Origin: an uncultured Parabacteroides sp.
Lineage (GTDB): Bacteria; Bacteroidota; Bacteroidia; Bacteroidales; Tannerellaceae
DNA: 64,000 nt
Direction: 5' to 3'
Assembly: GCA_900541965.1 (NCBI GenBank)
Contig: UQLN01000010.1
Coordinates: 36,430-100,429 of the forward strand
A program made the translations under genes and the position numbers. The notes below the pieces were generated by a model. It made no database searches and was not told where the DNA came from. It was given only the letters and a program-made list of their open reading frames with translations. Shown in pieces: positions 1-8,766 of the stretch; within the stretch, counting starts at the first letter, position 1; each line of letters begins with the position of its first letter.

Positions 1-66
1 AATAGAAAATGCTGCTGCGGCAGCTGCTCCTCTTTGAAGAAATGATCTTCTTGAAATGTTTGACAT
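1..66 (-). CDS. Tat-signal protein, N-terminus only (runs off left edge)
   Basis: Only 22 codons are visible, read leftwards from an ATG at 66-64. They encode a twin-arginine motif (SRRSFLQRG) followed by an alanine-rich hydrophobic stretch, the classic start of a Tat-exported protein. In Bacteroidota this leader is very common on Gfo/Idh/MocA-family oxidoreductases, and a complete example sits at 45344-46780 with the leader SRRSFLKRA. The family assignment is therefore only a guess; the Tat signal itself is seen directly. A well-formed promoter at 144-174 points into this gene, which supports the reading. It is divergent from the cydAB operon. Confidence 0.72.
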   Translation of the reverse strand, partial: MSNISRRSFLQRGAAAAAAFSI

Positions 67-143
67 AGTAATAATTTTTTATAGATTAGCACTTAATAAT
101 GATTTTTCTGTGATTTTTCGTACTTTAAAAACACAAACTGTTG

Positions 144-174
144 CAAATATAGGCAATGCGAAATGAACAACAAA
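144..174 (-). promoter_or_regulatory. Bacteroidota-type promoter for the Tat-signal gene
   Basis: On the minus strand TTTG (174-171) is followed after 19 bp by TATATTTG (151-144). This fits both the -33 and -7 elements of the Bacteroides primary sigma factor promoter. The predicted start lies about 70 bp upstream of the ATG at 66. It is the best-formed promoter in the window. Confidence 0.65.
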
Positions 175-291
175 TCCTCCCCGCTCCTTTCTTTTTTAAA
201 ATAGTTTTTTTTAACAGTGATTATAAATAAGTTCTATTTTTATATAAATAATATCTATACCTTTAGGGATGCCTTAAATTGCATATCCTGT

Positions 292-299
292 TATATTTG
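292..299 (+). promoter_or_regulatory. -7 box upstream of the cytochrome bd operon
   Basis: TATATTTG matches the Bacteroidota -7 consensus TAnnTTTG. No clear -33 TTTG is found at the expected distance. Transcription would start near 306, about 50 nt ahead of the DUF4492 gene. Confidence 0.45.
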
Positions 300-355
300 T
301 ACAAATACAAAACTTACTTAATATTTACTTTGTTATAGAAAACAAAGACGCCTGC

Positions 356-583
356 ATGAAAAACGAGCCTGTATATAAACGAATATTCCATTTTTATTTG
401 GAAGGGTTTCGCGAAATGAAACTCGGTAAAACATTATGGTTAATAATCCTTATAAAGCTCTTCATCATGTTTTTTATATTAAAAATCTTTTTCTTTCCCA
501 ATTATCTGAGGGAATTTAAAGGAGACTCCGCCAAAGAAGAACATGTTTCAAACGAATTAATCCAAAGGGCTATAACTCCTTAA
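356..583 (+). CDS. DUF4492 small membrane protein, cytochrome bd-associated
   Basis: This 75-aa protein has a basic N-terminal segment containing the motif FYLEGFREMKLGKTLW, then one hydrophobic segment at about residues 27-48 (LWLIILIKLFIMFFILKIFFF), and a short polar tail. The pattern matches the DUF4492 family, which is found in Bacteroidota directly ahead of cydA. Only 12 nt separate its stop from cydA, so the three genes are almost certainly one transcript. By analogy with small CydX-type subunits it may assemble with or stabilise the bd oxidase, but that is inference from position and topology; there is no sequence similarity to CydX that I can claim. Confidence 0.82.
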   Translation: MKNEPVYKRIFHFYLEGFREMKLGKTLWLIILIKLFIMFFILKIFFFPNYLREFKGDSAKEEHVSNELIQRAITP

Positions 584-595
584 ATTATATAAGTT

Positions 596-2143
596 ATGAT
601 TGCGAACATAGACACATCATTGATTGACTGGTCAAGAGCTCAATTTGCTCTTACAGCCATGTATCACTGGATCTTCGTGCCCCTGACACTCGGACTCGGA
701 GTGATACAGGCTATCATGGAAACCATTTACTACAAAACAGGTGACGAATTCTGGAAAAAAACAGCACAGTTCTGGATGAAACTGTTCGGTATTAACTTTG
801 CTATCGGTGTTGCCACCGGGTTAATTCTGGAATTTGAATTCGGCACCAACTGGTCTAATTACAGCTGGTTCGTCGGCGATATTTTCGGTGCTCCACTCGC
901 CATTGAAGGAATTCTGGCATTCTTTATGGAAGCTACATTCATCGCTGTTATGTTTTTCGGATGGGAAAAAGTGAGCAAACGTTTTCACCTAACTTCTACA
1001 TGGCTGACAATCGTCGGTGCTACATTATCCGCTCTTTGGATCCTGATAGCCAATGCCTGGATGCAGCATCCTGTCGGTATGGAATTCAATCCGGATACCG
1101 TACGTAATGAGATGTCTGATTTCTGGGCTGTTGCATTATCCCCTGTTGCAATCAATAAATTTTTCCACACAGTACTTTCCGGATGGATTGTGGGAGCCGT
1201 GTTTGTGATCGGTATCAGCAGTTGGTATCTATTAAAGAAACGAGATAAAAAATTCGCACTGGAAAGTATCAAAGTAGGAGCCATTTTCGGATTAGTTGCT
1301 TCTATCCTCATTGTATGGACCGGTGACGGTTCCGCTTATCAGGTTGCCCAAAAACAACCGATGAAACTGGCTGCAATGGAAGGCCTTTATGAAGGAGGCA
1401 ATGGCGTTGGATTGGTAGCTATCGGCATACTGGACCCAAACAGACCGGAAAATCCGGGTCTACAATCGCCCTTCCTTTTCGATGTCAAAATACCTAAATT
1501 ACTCTCGTTTCTTGCAGAACGCAAAGCAGATGCATATGTTCCGGGTATCATGAATCTGATAAAGGGAGGCTATACTACCCATGATGGTACGCCTGCCCTC
1601 TCCGCCGAAGAAAAAATCCAGAAAGGACAAATCGCGATAAAAGCTCTTGCTGACTACCGTAAAGCGTTAAAAGATAAAGACGAAACAACGGCGCAGCAAG
1701 CACAAACGCTATTGAATGAAAACTTTCCTTACTTTGGTTACGGTTATATTAAAGATCCTGCTGATTTAATACCGCATGTGGGACTCACATTCTATTCTTT
1801 TCGCATCATGGTAATTTTAGGAGGTTATTTCATCCTGCTTTTTATCATCGCTTACATCTGGAGCAAAAAAGGTAAATTTGAAAATGCACGCTGGTTGCAG
1901 TGGGTATCATTATGGACAATTCCATTAGCCTATATTGCCGGACAAGCAGGATGGATTGTTGCTGAAGTCGGTCGTCAACCCTGGGCAATCCAGGACATAT
2001 TACCGACCAGTGCATCGGTATCAAAACTGGCTACCTCATCGGTGCAAACAACCTTCTTCGTTTTCCTTCTGCTCTTTACAGTTTTACTGATAGCAGAGAT
2101 TGGAATTATGGTGAAAGCCATAAAAAAAGGTCCGAACTTTTAA
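596..2143 (+). CDS. cydA: Cytochrome bd quinol oxidase subunit I (CydA)
   Basis: CydA is the haem-bearing subunit of the bd-type terminal oxidase. It oxidises quinol and reduces O2 to water with high affinity, letting nanoaerobic Bacteroidota tolerate traces of oxygen. The protein has 515 aa and is polytopic. Visible hallmarks are the N-terminal haem-ligand histidine (H24, in MYHWIFVPLT), the HTVLSGW segment with the second histidine ligand, the Met in FYSFRIMVILGG, and the GWIVAEVGRQPW quinol-site signature near residues 452-463. A hydrophilic region from about 245 to 385 is the quinol-binding Q-loop. It is followed by cydB after 39 nt. Confidence 0.97.
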   Translation: MIANIDTSLIDWSRAQFALTAMYHWIFVPLTLGLGVIQAIMETIYYKTGDEFWKKTAQFWMKLFGINFAIGVATGLILEFEFGTNWSNYSWFVGDIFGAPLAIEGILAFFMEATFIAVMFFGWEKVSKRFHLTSTWLTIVGATLSALWILIANAWMQHPVGMEFNPDTVRNEMSDFWAVALSPVAINKFFHTVLSGWIVGAVFVIGISSWYLLKKRDKKFALESIKVGAIFGLVASILIVWTGDGSAYQVAQKQPMKLAAMEGLYEGGNGVGLVAIGILDPNRPENPGLQSPFLFDVKIPKLLSFLAERKADAYVPGIMNLIKGGYTTHDGTPALSAEEKIQKGQIAIKALADYRKALKDKDETTAQQAQTLLNENFPYFGYGYIKDPADLIPHVGLTFYSFRIMVILGGYFILLFIIAYIWSKKGKFENARWLQWVSLWTIPLAYIAGQAGWIVAEVGRQPWAIQDILPTSASVSKLATSSVQTTFFVFLLLFTVLLIAEIGIMVKAIKKGPNF

Positions 2144-2182
2144 TGTTTTCAAGTTTTAATTATCAATCTTCAATTAAGCATT

Positions 2183-3337
2183 ATGGACAGTACATATATA
2201 TTATTACAGCATTACTGGTGGTTTCTGGTTTCTTTACTGGGAGCACTATTGGTATTCCTTCTATTTGTACAAGGAGGGCAGTCCTTACTTTTTACTATTG
2301 GCAAAACAGAACTTCAGCAAAAGATGCTTCTAAACTCTACCGGGAGAAAATGGGAATTTACATTCACAACATTAGTAACTTTCGGAGGAGCGTTCTTTGC
2401 CTCTTTTCCCCTTTTTTATTCTACTAGTTTCGGAGGAGCCTACTGGGTATGGATGCTTATACTGGCATGTTTCGTAATACAAGCTGTTTCCTATGAATAC
2501 CAGGCAAAGAAAGGGAATCTATTAGGAAAGAAAACCTATCAGGTTTTTCTATTATTAAATGGTATATTGGGGCCGATCTTACTGGGTACAGCAGTAGGCA
2601 CATTTTTCAACGGAGCTGAATTTGTCGTAAACAAAGCCCAACTGACAGATGTGGCAATGCCTGTTATTTCCACTTGGGCAAATCCCTGGCATGGTTTAGA
2701 GGCGGCCTTTGTTTTCTGGAATATTTGTTTGGGGCTTGCCGTCTTTTTCCTTGCACGCATTCAGGCACTCCTCTATTTCATTAATAATATAGATGATAAT
2801 GAAATCCAAAAAAGAAGCCGAAAGCATTTAATTATCGAAACTGTACTATTCCTCGTATTTTTCCTTACATTCTTGGTTCATTTACTGGTCGCTGACGGGT
2901 TTGCTGTAAATCCGGATACCGGAGAAATATATATGCAACCATTCAAATATTTTATAAACTTAATTGAAATGCCGCTTGTACTTGTTGTATTACTTCTTGG
3001 TATCATCGGAGTTCTTTATGGCATTATACACACGGTCCTCTCCCAGACATGGAAAAAAGGAATTTGGTTCTGTGGAACAGGTACGGTACTTACTGTTTTG
3101 GCACTCTTACTTTGTGCAGGTTGGAATAATACAGCTTACTATCCGTCTATTGCCGATTTACAAAGTTCACTTACCATCCAGAATAGCTGCTCCAGCCCAT
3201 TCACGCTAAAAGTGATGAGCTATGTATCTATTTTAATTCCTTTTGTTCTTGCCTATATTTTCTATGCCTGGCGTTCACTGGATTTAAGGAAAATAACATC
3301 AAAAGAAATGGAAGAGGGCAAAGGGCATGCGTATTAA
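2183..3337 (+). CDS. cydB: Cytochrome bd quinol oxidase subunit II (CydB)
   Basis: This 384-aa integral membrane protein has multiple hydrophobic segments and is the partner subunit of CydA in the bd oxidase heterodimer. The start (MDSTYILLQHYWWFLVSLLGALLVF) and the internal WANPWHGLEAAFVFWNICLGLAVFFLAR segment are typical of the CydB/UbiD-subunit-II family. It directly follows cydA in the same operon and completes the enzyme. I chose the ATG at 2183 because the hydrophobic first helix begins right after it; another frame overlapping its 5' end (2143-2427) is a shadow. Confidence 0.95.
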   Translation: MDSTYILLQHYWWFLVSLLGALLVFLLFVQGGQSLLFTIGKTELQQKMLLNSTGRKWEFTFTTLVTFGGAFFASFPLFYSTSFGGAYWVWMLILACFVIQAVSYEYQAKKGNLLGKKTYQVFLLLNGILGPILLGTAVGTFFNGAEFVVNKAQLTDVAMPVISTWANPWHGLEAAFVFWNICLGLAVFFLARIQALLYFINNIDDNEIQKRSRKHLIIETVLFLVFFLTFLVHLLVADGFAVNPDTGEIYMQPFKYFINLIEMPLVLVVLLLGIIGVLYGIIHTVLSQTWKKGIWFCGTGTVLTVLALLLCAGWNNTAYYPSIADLQSSLTIQNSCSSPFTLKVMSYVSILIPFVLAYIFYAWRSLDLRKITSKEMEEGKGHAY

Positions 3338-3366
3338 AAAGAAGCTTTATCATTTACAGACTATTT

Positions 3367-3390
3367 ACGGGGCGGCTCAAACTGCCCCGT
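3367..3390 (+). terminator. GC-rich hairpin after cydB
   Basis: A perfect 7-bp stem (ACGGGGC / GCCCCGT) with a 10-nt loop lies 30 nt after the cydB stop. There is no strong U-tract, so it may be a weak terminator or an mRNA 3'-end stabiliser. Confidence 0.5.
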
Positions 3391-3438
3391 CCCATTAATT
3401 AAGGCTTGAGGTTGTCCCTACAATATGGGGAATAAAAA

Positions 3439-3466
3439 AAACGGCGAAGCTCGCGCTTGGCCGTTT
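3439..3466 (+). terminator. Second hairpin after the cyd operon
   Basis: AAACGGC pairs with GCCGTTT, and an inner AAGC pairs with GCTT around a TCGC loop. It is preceded by eight A residues, so on the minus strand it would read as a stem followed by a T-run. With the 3367-3390 hairpin it fills most of the 351-nt gap before rnz; I see no gene there. Confidence 0.5.
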
Positions 3467-3656
3467 CTACATTTAACCGTTTTAAACAAAAAGAAAAAGT
3501 TAGTTAAGGCTTAGATGAAAATATCTCAAGTCTTTTCTACTGACTATAAGTTTGCTACCACAAGGACAGCAAACAAATATATGGAATACCTATCACCTAA
3601 AGTACACGCTCTTCCGTTTTTTTGTTTTTTTTCACAGAACACCAGAGCTTTTGTAT

Positions 3657-3664
3657 TATCTTTG
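3657..3664 (+). promoter_or_regulatory. -7 box for RNase Z gene
   Basis: TATCTTTG matches TAnnTTTG, 25 nt before the rnz ATG. No convincing -33 element is present. Confidence 0.45.
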
Positions 3665-3688
3665 CATTGATTTACTCCAACAACACTC

Positions 3689-4603
3689 ATGGCAGATTTT
3701 AACATAAATATATTAGGATGCGGCTCTGCATTACCCACAACCCGGCACTTGGCGACTTCACAAGTTATAGATTTACGAGACAAACTATATATGATTGATT
3801 GTGGGGAAGGTACACAAGTCCAAATGCGCAAAATGCGTATTCGCTTCAGCCGCTTGAACCATATATTCATTTCCCATCTCCATGGAGATCACTGTTTCGG
3901 CTTACCCGGGCTTATCTCCACTTTAGGCATGTTGGGACGAACTGGAGAATTAGTTATACACGGGCCGAAAGACGTGGAAACCTACTTGCGTCCAGTAATG
4001 GATTTATTTTGTCGCGGACTGGAATTCGATGTTCGCTTCAATTCCATAGACCCTTACAAACATGCTCTGGTGATGGAAGACCGGTCACTTTCCGTCTATT
4101 CCATACCATTGAAACACCGTATCCCTACCTGTGGATATTTATTTGCAGAAAAGCCCAAAGAAGCACATATCATCAGGGAAATGACAGACTTCTACCAGGT
4201 GCCTGTCCGTTGTATGAAAGATATCAAACAAGGACAAGACTTTGTCACTCCGGAGGGAAAAATAATCCCCAATGCCCGGCTCACACGTCCTGCCGCTCCC
4301 CCAAAACGCTATGCTTACTGTTCCGATACGGCTTACAGTCCTTCCATAATACCTATTATAGAAGGTGTTGACTTACTTTACCATGAAGCAACCTTTGCCG
4401 AATGTGATGCTGCACGTGCAAAAGAAACATTCCATTCCACAGCACGGCAAGCTGCACAAATAGCCAAGCAAGCGCAAGTCAAACAGTTTATGATCGGACA
4501 CTACTCCGCCCGTTATGAAGAATTAACAGAACTAAAACAAGAAGCAGAAGCTATTTTCCCTGGGACCATCCTTGCCAATGAAGGATTAGTACATTCTTTA
4601 TAA
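3689..4603 (+). CDS. rnz: Ribonuclease Z
   Basis: RNase Z is a zinc-dependent metallo-beta-lactamase-fold endonuclease that removes 3' trailers from tRNA precursors lacking an encoded CCA. The 304-aa length matches the short bacterial form. The metal site is plain: SHLHGDH (H63, H65, D67, H68), then SDTAY with an aspartate, and late histidines in ETFHSTARQ and MIGHYSARY. The N-terminal ILGCGSALPT motif is also typical. The gene stands alone between the cyd operon and the convergent fucosidase gene. The tRNA-Leu gene in this window lacks an encoded CCA, consistent with a need for this enzyme. Confidence 0.95.
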   Translation: MADFNINILGCGSALPTTRHLATSQVIDLRDKLYMIDCGEGTQVQMRKMRIRFSRLNHIFISHLHGDHCFGLPGLISTLGMLGRTGELVIHGPKDVETYLRPVMDLFCRGLEFDVRFNSIDPYKHALVMEDRSLSVYSIPLKHRIPTCGYLFAEKPKEAHIIREMTDFYQVPVRCMKDIKQGQDFVTPEGKIIPNARLTRPAAPPKRYAYCSDTAYSPSIIPIIEGVDLLYHEATFAECDAARAKETFHSTARQAAQIAKQAQVKQFMIGHYSARYEELTELKQEAEAIFPGTILANEGLVHSL

Positions 4604-4706
4604 GAAAAACCACACATTTGTCCGATAAACCTGATATTTTCCTTTTTAAAAGGCAGCAAGGACCTTCACAGGCGCTTGCTACCAGACACAAATCATGTTG
4701 AAAATC

Positions 4707-6761
4707 TCAATCTTCCGTAATCACAGAAAACTCAGCAATTCCAACACGTTTTACGTTGTCTACTATTCGTGTTGCCTTAAAAACTATTTTTTGGCCTCTG
4801 ACAGGCGCAAAACGTATTTCCTGTTCGATCGGGTTATATTTGATATTCGAGAACTCACCAGATACAACAACTTTCCCATCTATCAATAATTGATAGTTCG
4901 AGATATGTCCCTGTGAATCGCGTCCCTGATTAGGCGTATAAACAAAACCGCTTATCGTATGAGGAGCAGGAAACTCCACAATTATTTCGTTCTTACCTTC
5001 GGGCAGGTAATAGGTAGAATAGCCATTCCCGTCAAACATGAGATTTGTCTGTTCGTCAACCGGACTGATCACCTTGTAATCAGCTGCCGGCAAGTCAAAA
5101 TTACGAATTGCCACAGGACCGGTTTTACCGGACTGCGCATCATTGGTAATCGCTTTGACAGTCCCTTTTCTGTCCAGTATAAATGGAGCTTCATATTTAG
5201 CAGACTGCACCGTCGGTTCTGTTCCATCTGTCGTATAATAAATGTCGGCTCCTTCGCTTTCCACACCTATACGGACTTCATTCTTCGCATTCCGCACGAT
5301 ACACGGCTGTTCCAACAGCGGGGGAGCCAGGAAAGCCTCTACATTATTAATACACAACGGACCTTTTGCCTCTGTGAAATTAATACGCAAGGCATCTGCC
5401 GAAGTCGTTTTGAAACGGACGATACGTTTGTAGCCCACTGTCGAAAGCGTATCAGCTATTTCCACCGGCAGCCATTTGCCATCCTTTTCCACTTCAAGCA
5501 TAAAAGCGCATACACGCTGTCCAAGAGGTATATACTCTTGAATCATCACCCGGTTCAGCGAAGTTCCTGCCGGTAATGGGAAAGTTAACGAACCGGACGT
5601 CACTCCATCGGAAGTAGCCCAATAAGAATCCCAACTGTCGTCCGTCACATTCGATGCCTTATAAGCGCTCCCACGGGTTTCGCTTGCCTTTGGCTTGACG
5701 CCGGCCAACAGATTATCTTTCAACTCCGTCTGGATCGTATGATACCAGTCGACGGCACGTGCCGAATCGACCGGATGAATCTGTCCGCTCAATGCTATCG
5801 GGAAATTAAGCAGGAAGTTGGCATTATGCCCCACGCTGCGATAATACAAATCGACCAGATTCGGAACTGTACGGACCTGATGATCTTCGCGATGATGGTA
5901 AAACCATCCCGGACGGATAGACACATCGCATTCTCCCGGCAGCCACTGGCTCCCGTCTTTCATGCCCCATTGATTCTGAGTATAATGGGTTTCCTTATCC
6001 AAAGAATAAGACGACCAATTTGTTTCCCCCGCCCAACCTGACTCGTTACCGATCCAGCGGATATCAGGGACCGTCCCTCCGAAAATCATCGCTTCCGGAT
6101 GTTTCGCTTTGATCATTTCGCGGGCTGTCTCATAACCGTAATAGGTTTTCGGATCGATCGAACGTGTTTCATTCGTTCCACCGTACCAGCCATTTCCTCC
6201 GTTCGCACCATCAAACCAGAACTCGAATAGCGGACCATAATTGGAAATTAGTTCGTTGATCTGTTCATGATAGGTCTTCTGGTAACCTTCCCGTCCATAT
6301 TCGGCATTATGGCGATCCCAAGGAGAGAGGTAAAGCCCGAACTTCAGGCCGTGCTTTTTGCAGGCATCGGACAGTTCCCGCACCATGTCGCCCTTTCCGT
6401 TTTTATAAGGGGAATTAGAGATGTTATAATCGACCGTTTGGGTTGGCCAAAGGCAGAAACCATCATGGTGCTTGGCTGTCAGGATCACCCCTTTCAGCCC
6501 GGCGGCCTTGATGATCCGCACCCATTGTTCGCAATCGAGGTCTGTCGGATTGAATGTTTCCGCAGGCGTATTCCCATAGCCCCATTCCAAATCATTAAAC
6601 GTATTCAACCCGAAATGCACGAATGCATAATTTTCCATTTTCTGCCATTCGATCTGTTCCGACGTCGGAACCGGCAAAACAGGAGCAGGCGGCTCCACTT
6701 CCTTACAGGAAAGGAACAACCCGGCAAACATACCGGCAATTAAAAGATTCTTTGTGTTCAT
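4707..6761 (-). CDS. GH29 alpha-L-fucosidase lipoprotein with accessory domains
   Basis: This secreted exo-enzyme removes terminal L-fucose from glycans. I start it at the ATG at 6761 (684 aa) rather than the TTG at 6839, because the ATG begins a lipoprotein signal peptide (NTKNLLIAGMFAGLFLSC). The catalytic region spans about residues 30-350, with the GH29 signatures HFGLNTF, TAKHHDGFCLW and FEFWFDG; D184 in the last motif is the probable nucleophile. Downstream are a discoidin-like region (about 375-490), a chitobiase C-terminal-type segment (IYYTTDGTEPT) and a final discoidin-like carbohydrate-binding domain. It is the last gene of the susC-susD-GH29 locus, so fucosylated host or plant glycans are the likely target. 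Confidence 0.93.
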   Translation of the reverse strand: MNTKNLLIAGMFAGLFLSCKEVEPPAPVLPVPTSEQIEWQKMENYAFVHFGLNTFNDLEWGYGNTPAETFNPTDLDCEQWVRIIKAAGLKGVILTAKHHDGFCLWPTQTVDYNISNSPYKNGKGDMVRELSDACKKHGLKFGLYLSPWDRHNAEYGREGYQKTYHEQINELISNYGPLFEFWFDGANGGNGWYGGTNETRSIDPKTYYGYETAREMIKAKHPEAMIFGGTVPDIRWIGNESGWAGETNWSSYSLDKETHYTQNQWGMKDGSQWLPGECDVSIRPGWFYHHREDHQVRTVPNLVDLYYRSVGHNANFLLNFPIALSGQIHPVDSARAVDWYHTIQTELKDNLLAGVKPKASETRGSAYKASNVTDDSWDSYWATSDGVTSGSLTFPLPAGTSLNRVMIQEYIPLGQRVCAFMLEVEKDGKWLPVEIADTLSTVGYKRIVRFKTTSADALRINFTEAKGPLCINNVEAFLAPPLLEQPCIVRNAKNEVRIGVESEGADIYYTTDGTEPTVQSAKYEAPFILDRKGTVKAITNDAQSGKTGPVAIRNFDLPAADYKVISPVDEQTNLMFDGNGYSTYYLPEGKNEIIVEFPAPHTISGFVYTPNQGRDSQGHISNYQLLIDGKVVVSGEFSNIKYNPIEQEIRFAPVRGQKIVFKATRIVDNVKRVGIAEFSVITED

Positions 6762-6904
6762 GTTATATTTTATAAATGAGACTTTCCGGTTCTTCCCTTC
6801 TTTTATCCGGGAAACCAACTTATAGGTATTCGTTTTCAACAGTTATATTGTAGAATATAGAGACACAAAGAGGGAAGGCTAACCTTCCCTCTAGTATAAA
6901 ATAT

Positions 6905-8749
6905 TTATTCCCAACCCGGATTTTGCTTCAAAAGAGTACCCGTGAATGTAACCTGACTTGTTGGAATCGGATAATACAGACGCTTGTCGTTTGTTGCCCA
7001 TTTACGACCAGCTTCATTCAAACTTTTGCCTGAATACATGCGAATATAAGTTTTACCATTATATTCGATTAAGTCGCGCGCAGTTGCCCCTTCAAATACT
7101 TCAGGCTGGTATAAAGCTTTTACTTTATCCGTAACACGCATACCAAGATATGTTTTAGGATTTTCAAACAGTTTCATCGCATTCCAACGCATAATATCAT
7201 CATAACGGAAACCTTCCAAAGCTAATTCAACACGGCGTTCACGACGGATTTCATATAACAATGGAGTTATGGAATACCCATAATCAACCGGGTTCAGATC
7301 CGCTACTGGAGATACCGTTAAATGTTTCATGCCAACACGGTCGCGTAACTTATTGATTGTCTCGTCCAAAACAGCCTGCGAACATTCACCCAATTCACAT
7401 TTTGCTTCAGCATAAATCAGCAGGATTTCTGCATAGCGGAAAACAAACCAGTCATAAGTAGATGTATTCACTGCTGTTTGTTGGCTCTGATCTGCTGATA
7501 TCAGTTTAATAGGCGAGTACCCTGTAGCAGTCCCGGTCAAACCCGGTGCTGAATGGACGTCTGCTCCAGGTTCTTCAGACGCGCTGAATTCCTTTTTATC
7601 ATGAATACCGGAATTTACCACACGCATACCATTGCTTTTCACAGTATAAGGACGGTATTTACTGTCTATTATCTGGTACATACGGGGATCGCGGTTTGCC
7701 ATCTCATCGTCCAGTGTTTCATCCCCCTTATACTCACTACTGTTTGCAATAGGCAGACCATCCTTGCAAAGGAATGACTCTGCAAAATCTTTGGAAAGGC
7801 CGGCACCTCCACCACGGGCAAGGTTGTAGGTCGATACATCAGCTTTGAAAATCCGGGCTAAAATACATTCTTTATTCGTTGTCAAATCCTCCTGTGTAAA
7901 CTGGTTCGCATAATACAAAGGATAATTGGCAAATGCAGACTGGTTTGCCCCGGCATCCGATCCCTGTACAATATCGTAAAGGCCACTGTCCATCACTTCT
8001 TTAGCAAGAGTTGCCGCTTTTTGCAATAATTCCTGAGACGTAGGTGATGTCGAAACATTATGATATTTCTTATAGGTACCATAATGTAAGCAAACACGAG
8101 CTAAGAATGTACGGGCAGCATCCTTATGCAAAGCGCCTACTTCTGCCGCACTTTTTTCCGGTAACCATTCAATCGCAAATTCCAAATCTTCAATAATTTT
8201 CCCCAATACAAAGTCACGACTGTCACGTGCTTTATACAATTCATCAGTATCGGCAGTTGTCAAATCCTTGTCATACCAGGGAACATCTCCGAATGTCTTA
8301 ATTTTATCGAAATAAGCGAAAGCCCGGAAAAAGCGAATTACGGCAACAACCGGATTAACTTGAGCTTCCGTCGCATTTACCTGTTGGTAACGGGTCATAA
8401 AGTAGTTTAGATTACGAATATTATCCCAATACCATTTTGAATCAAAATCTGCGTTAGAAGGTATGACCCATTCATTAAACAGCCATTGGTCGGGAGAGGC
8501 GACCAGACGATCGTCACTTCTTTCATCAAGAGCATTCAAATCATCCAGATTTTCAGATCCATCCGACCTTAATCCTTTTCCGGTCAGATTCATATAAAAG
8601 CCTTTAGCATAATTTTCCAAATCGCTGACTGTATTCCAGTAGCTGTTATCGGTAATGCTGTCTTTAGGATTGAGATCCGTCACGTCACAAGCCGTAAATC
8701 CTCCCAACAATCCAAGACTTAATCCTAATAAGATATATTTAGTTTTCAT
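6905..8749 (-). CDS. SusD/RagB-family glycan-binding lipoprotein
   Basis: This 614-aa outer-membrane lipoprotein forms the lid over its SusC partner and captures glycans. The signal peptide ends in a lipobox (GGFTACDV). The SusD pattern is visible: LNPKDSITDNSYWNTVSDLENYAKGFY near the N-terminus, IRFFRAFAYFDKIKTFGDVPWYDK with the TPR-type helices, WFVFRYAEILLIYAEAKCELG, and the C-terminal IRRERRVELALEGFRYDDIMRWN and YYPIPTSQVTFTGTLLKQNPGWE. It lies 17 nt downstream of susC and upstream of the fucosidase, so the three are expected to be co-transcribed. Confidence 0.96.
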   Translation of the reverse strand: MKTKYILLGLSLGLLGGFTACDVTDLNPKDSITDNSYWNTVSDLENYAKGFYMNLTGKGLRSDGSENLDDLNALDERSDDRLVASPDQWLFNEWVIPSNADFDSKWYWDNIRNLNYFMTRYQQVNATEAQVNPVVAVIRFFRAFAYFDKIKTFGDVPWYDKDLTTADTDELYKARDSRDFVLGKIIEDLEFAIEWLPEKSAAEVGALHKDAARTFLARVCLHYGTYKKYHNVSTSPTSQELLQKAATLAKEVMDSGLYDIVQGSDAGANQSAFANYPLYYANQFTQEDLTTNKECILARIFKADVSTYNLARGGGAGLSKDFAESFLCKDGLPIANSSEYKGDETLDDEMANRDPRMYQIIDSKYRPYTVKSNGMRVVNSGIHDKKEFSASEEPGADVHSAPGLTGTATGYSPIKLISADQSQQTAVNTSTYDWFVFRYAEILLIYAEAKCELGECSQAVLDETINKLRDRVGMKHLTVSPVADLNPVDYGYSITPLLYEIRRERRVELALEGFRYDDIMRWNAMKLFENPKTYLGMRVTDKVKALYQPEVFEGATARDLIEYNGKTYIRMYSGKSLNEAGRKWATNDKRLYYPIPTSQVTFTGTLLKQNPGWE

Positions 8750-8766
8750 TGTCTTCTTTCGTTTTT

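Noticed and set aside
2143..2427. A 94-codon frame starting right at the cydA stop.
   Set aside because: It overlaps the 5' end of cydB in another frame and lacks the membrane pattern of the real product.
3385..3515. A repeated TTAAGGCTT motif in the cydB-rnz gap.
   Set aside because: Only two short copies in AT-rich sequence; this is expected by chance.
3544..3870. A 108-codon minus-strand frame upstream of and overlapping rnz.
   Set aside because: It is antisense to the rnz start and its promoter box and shows no domain.
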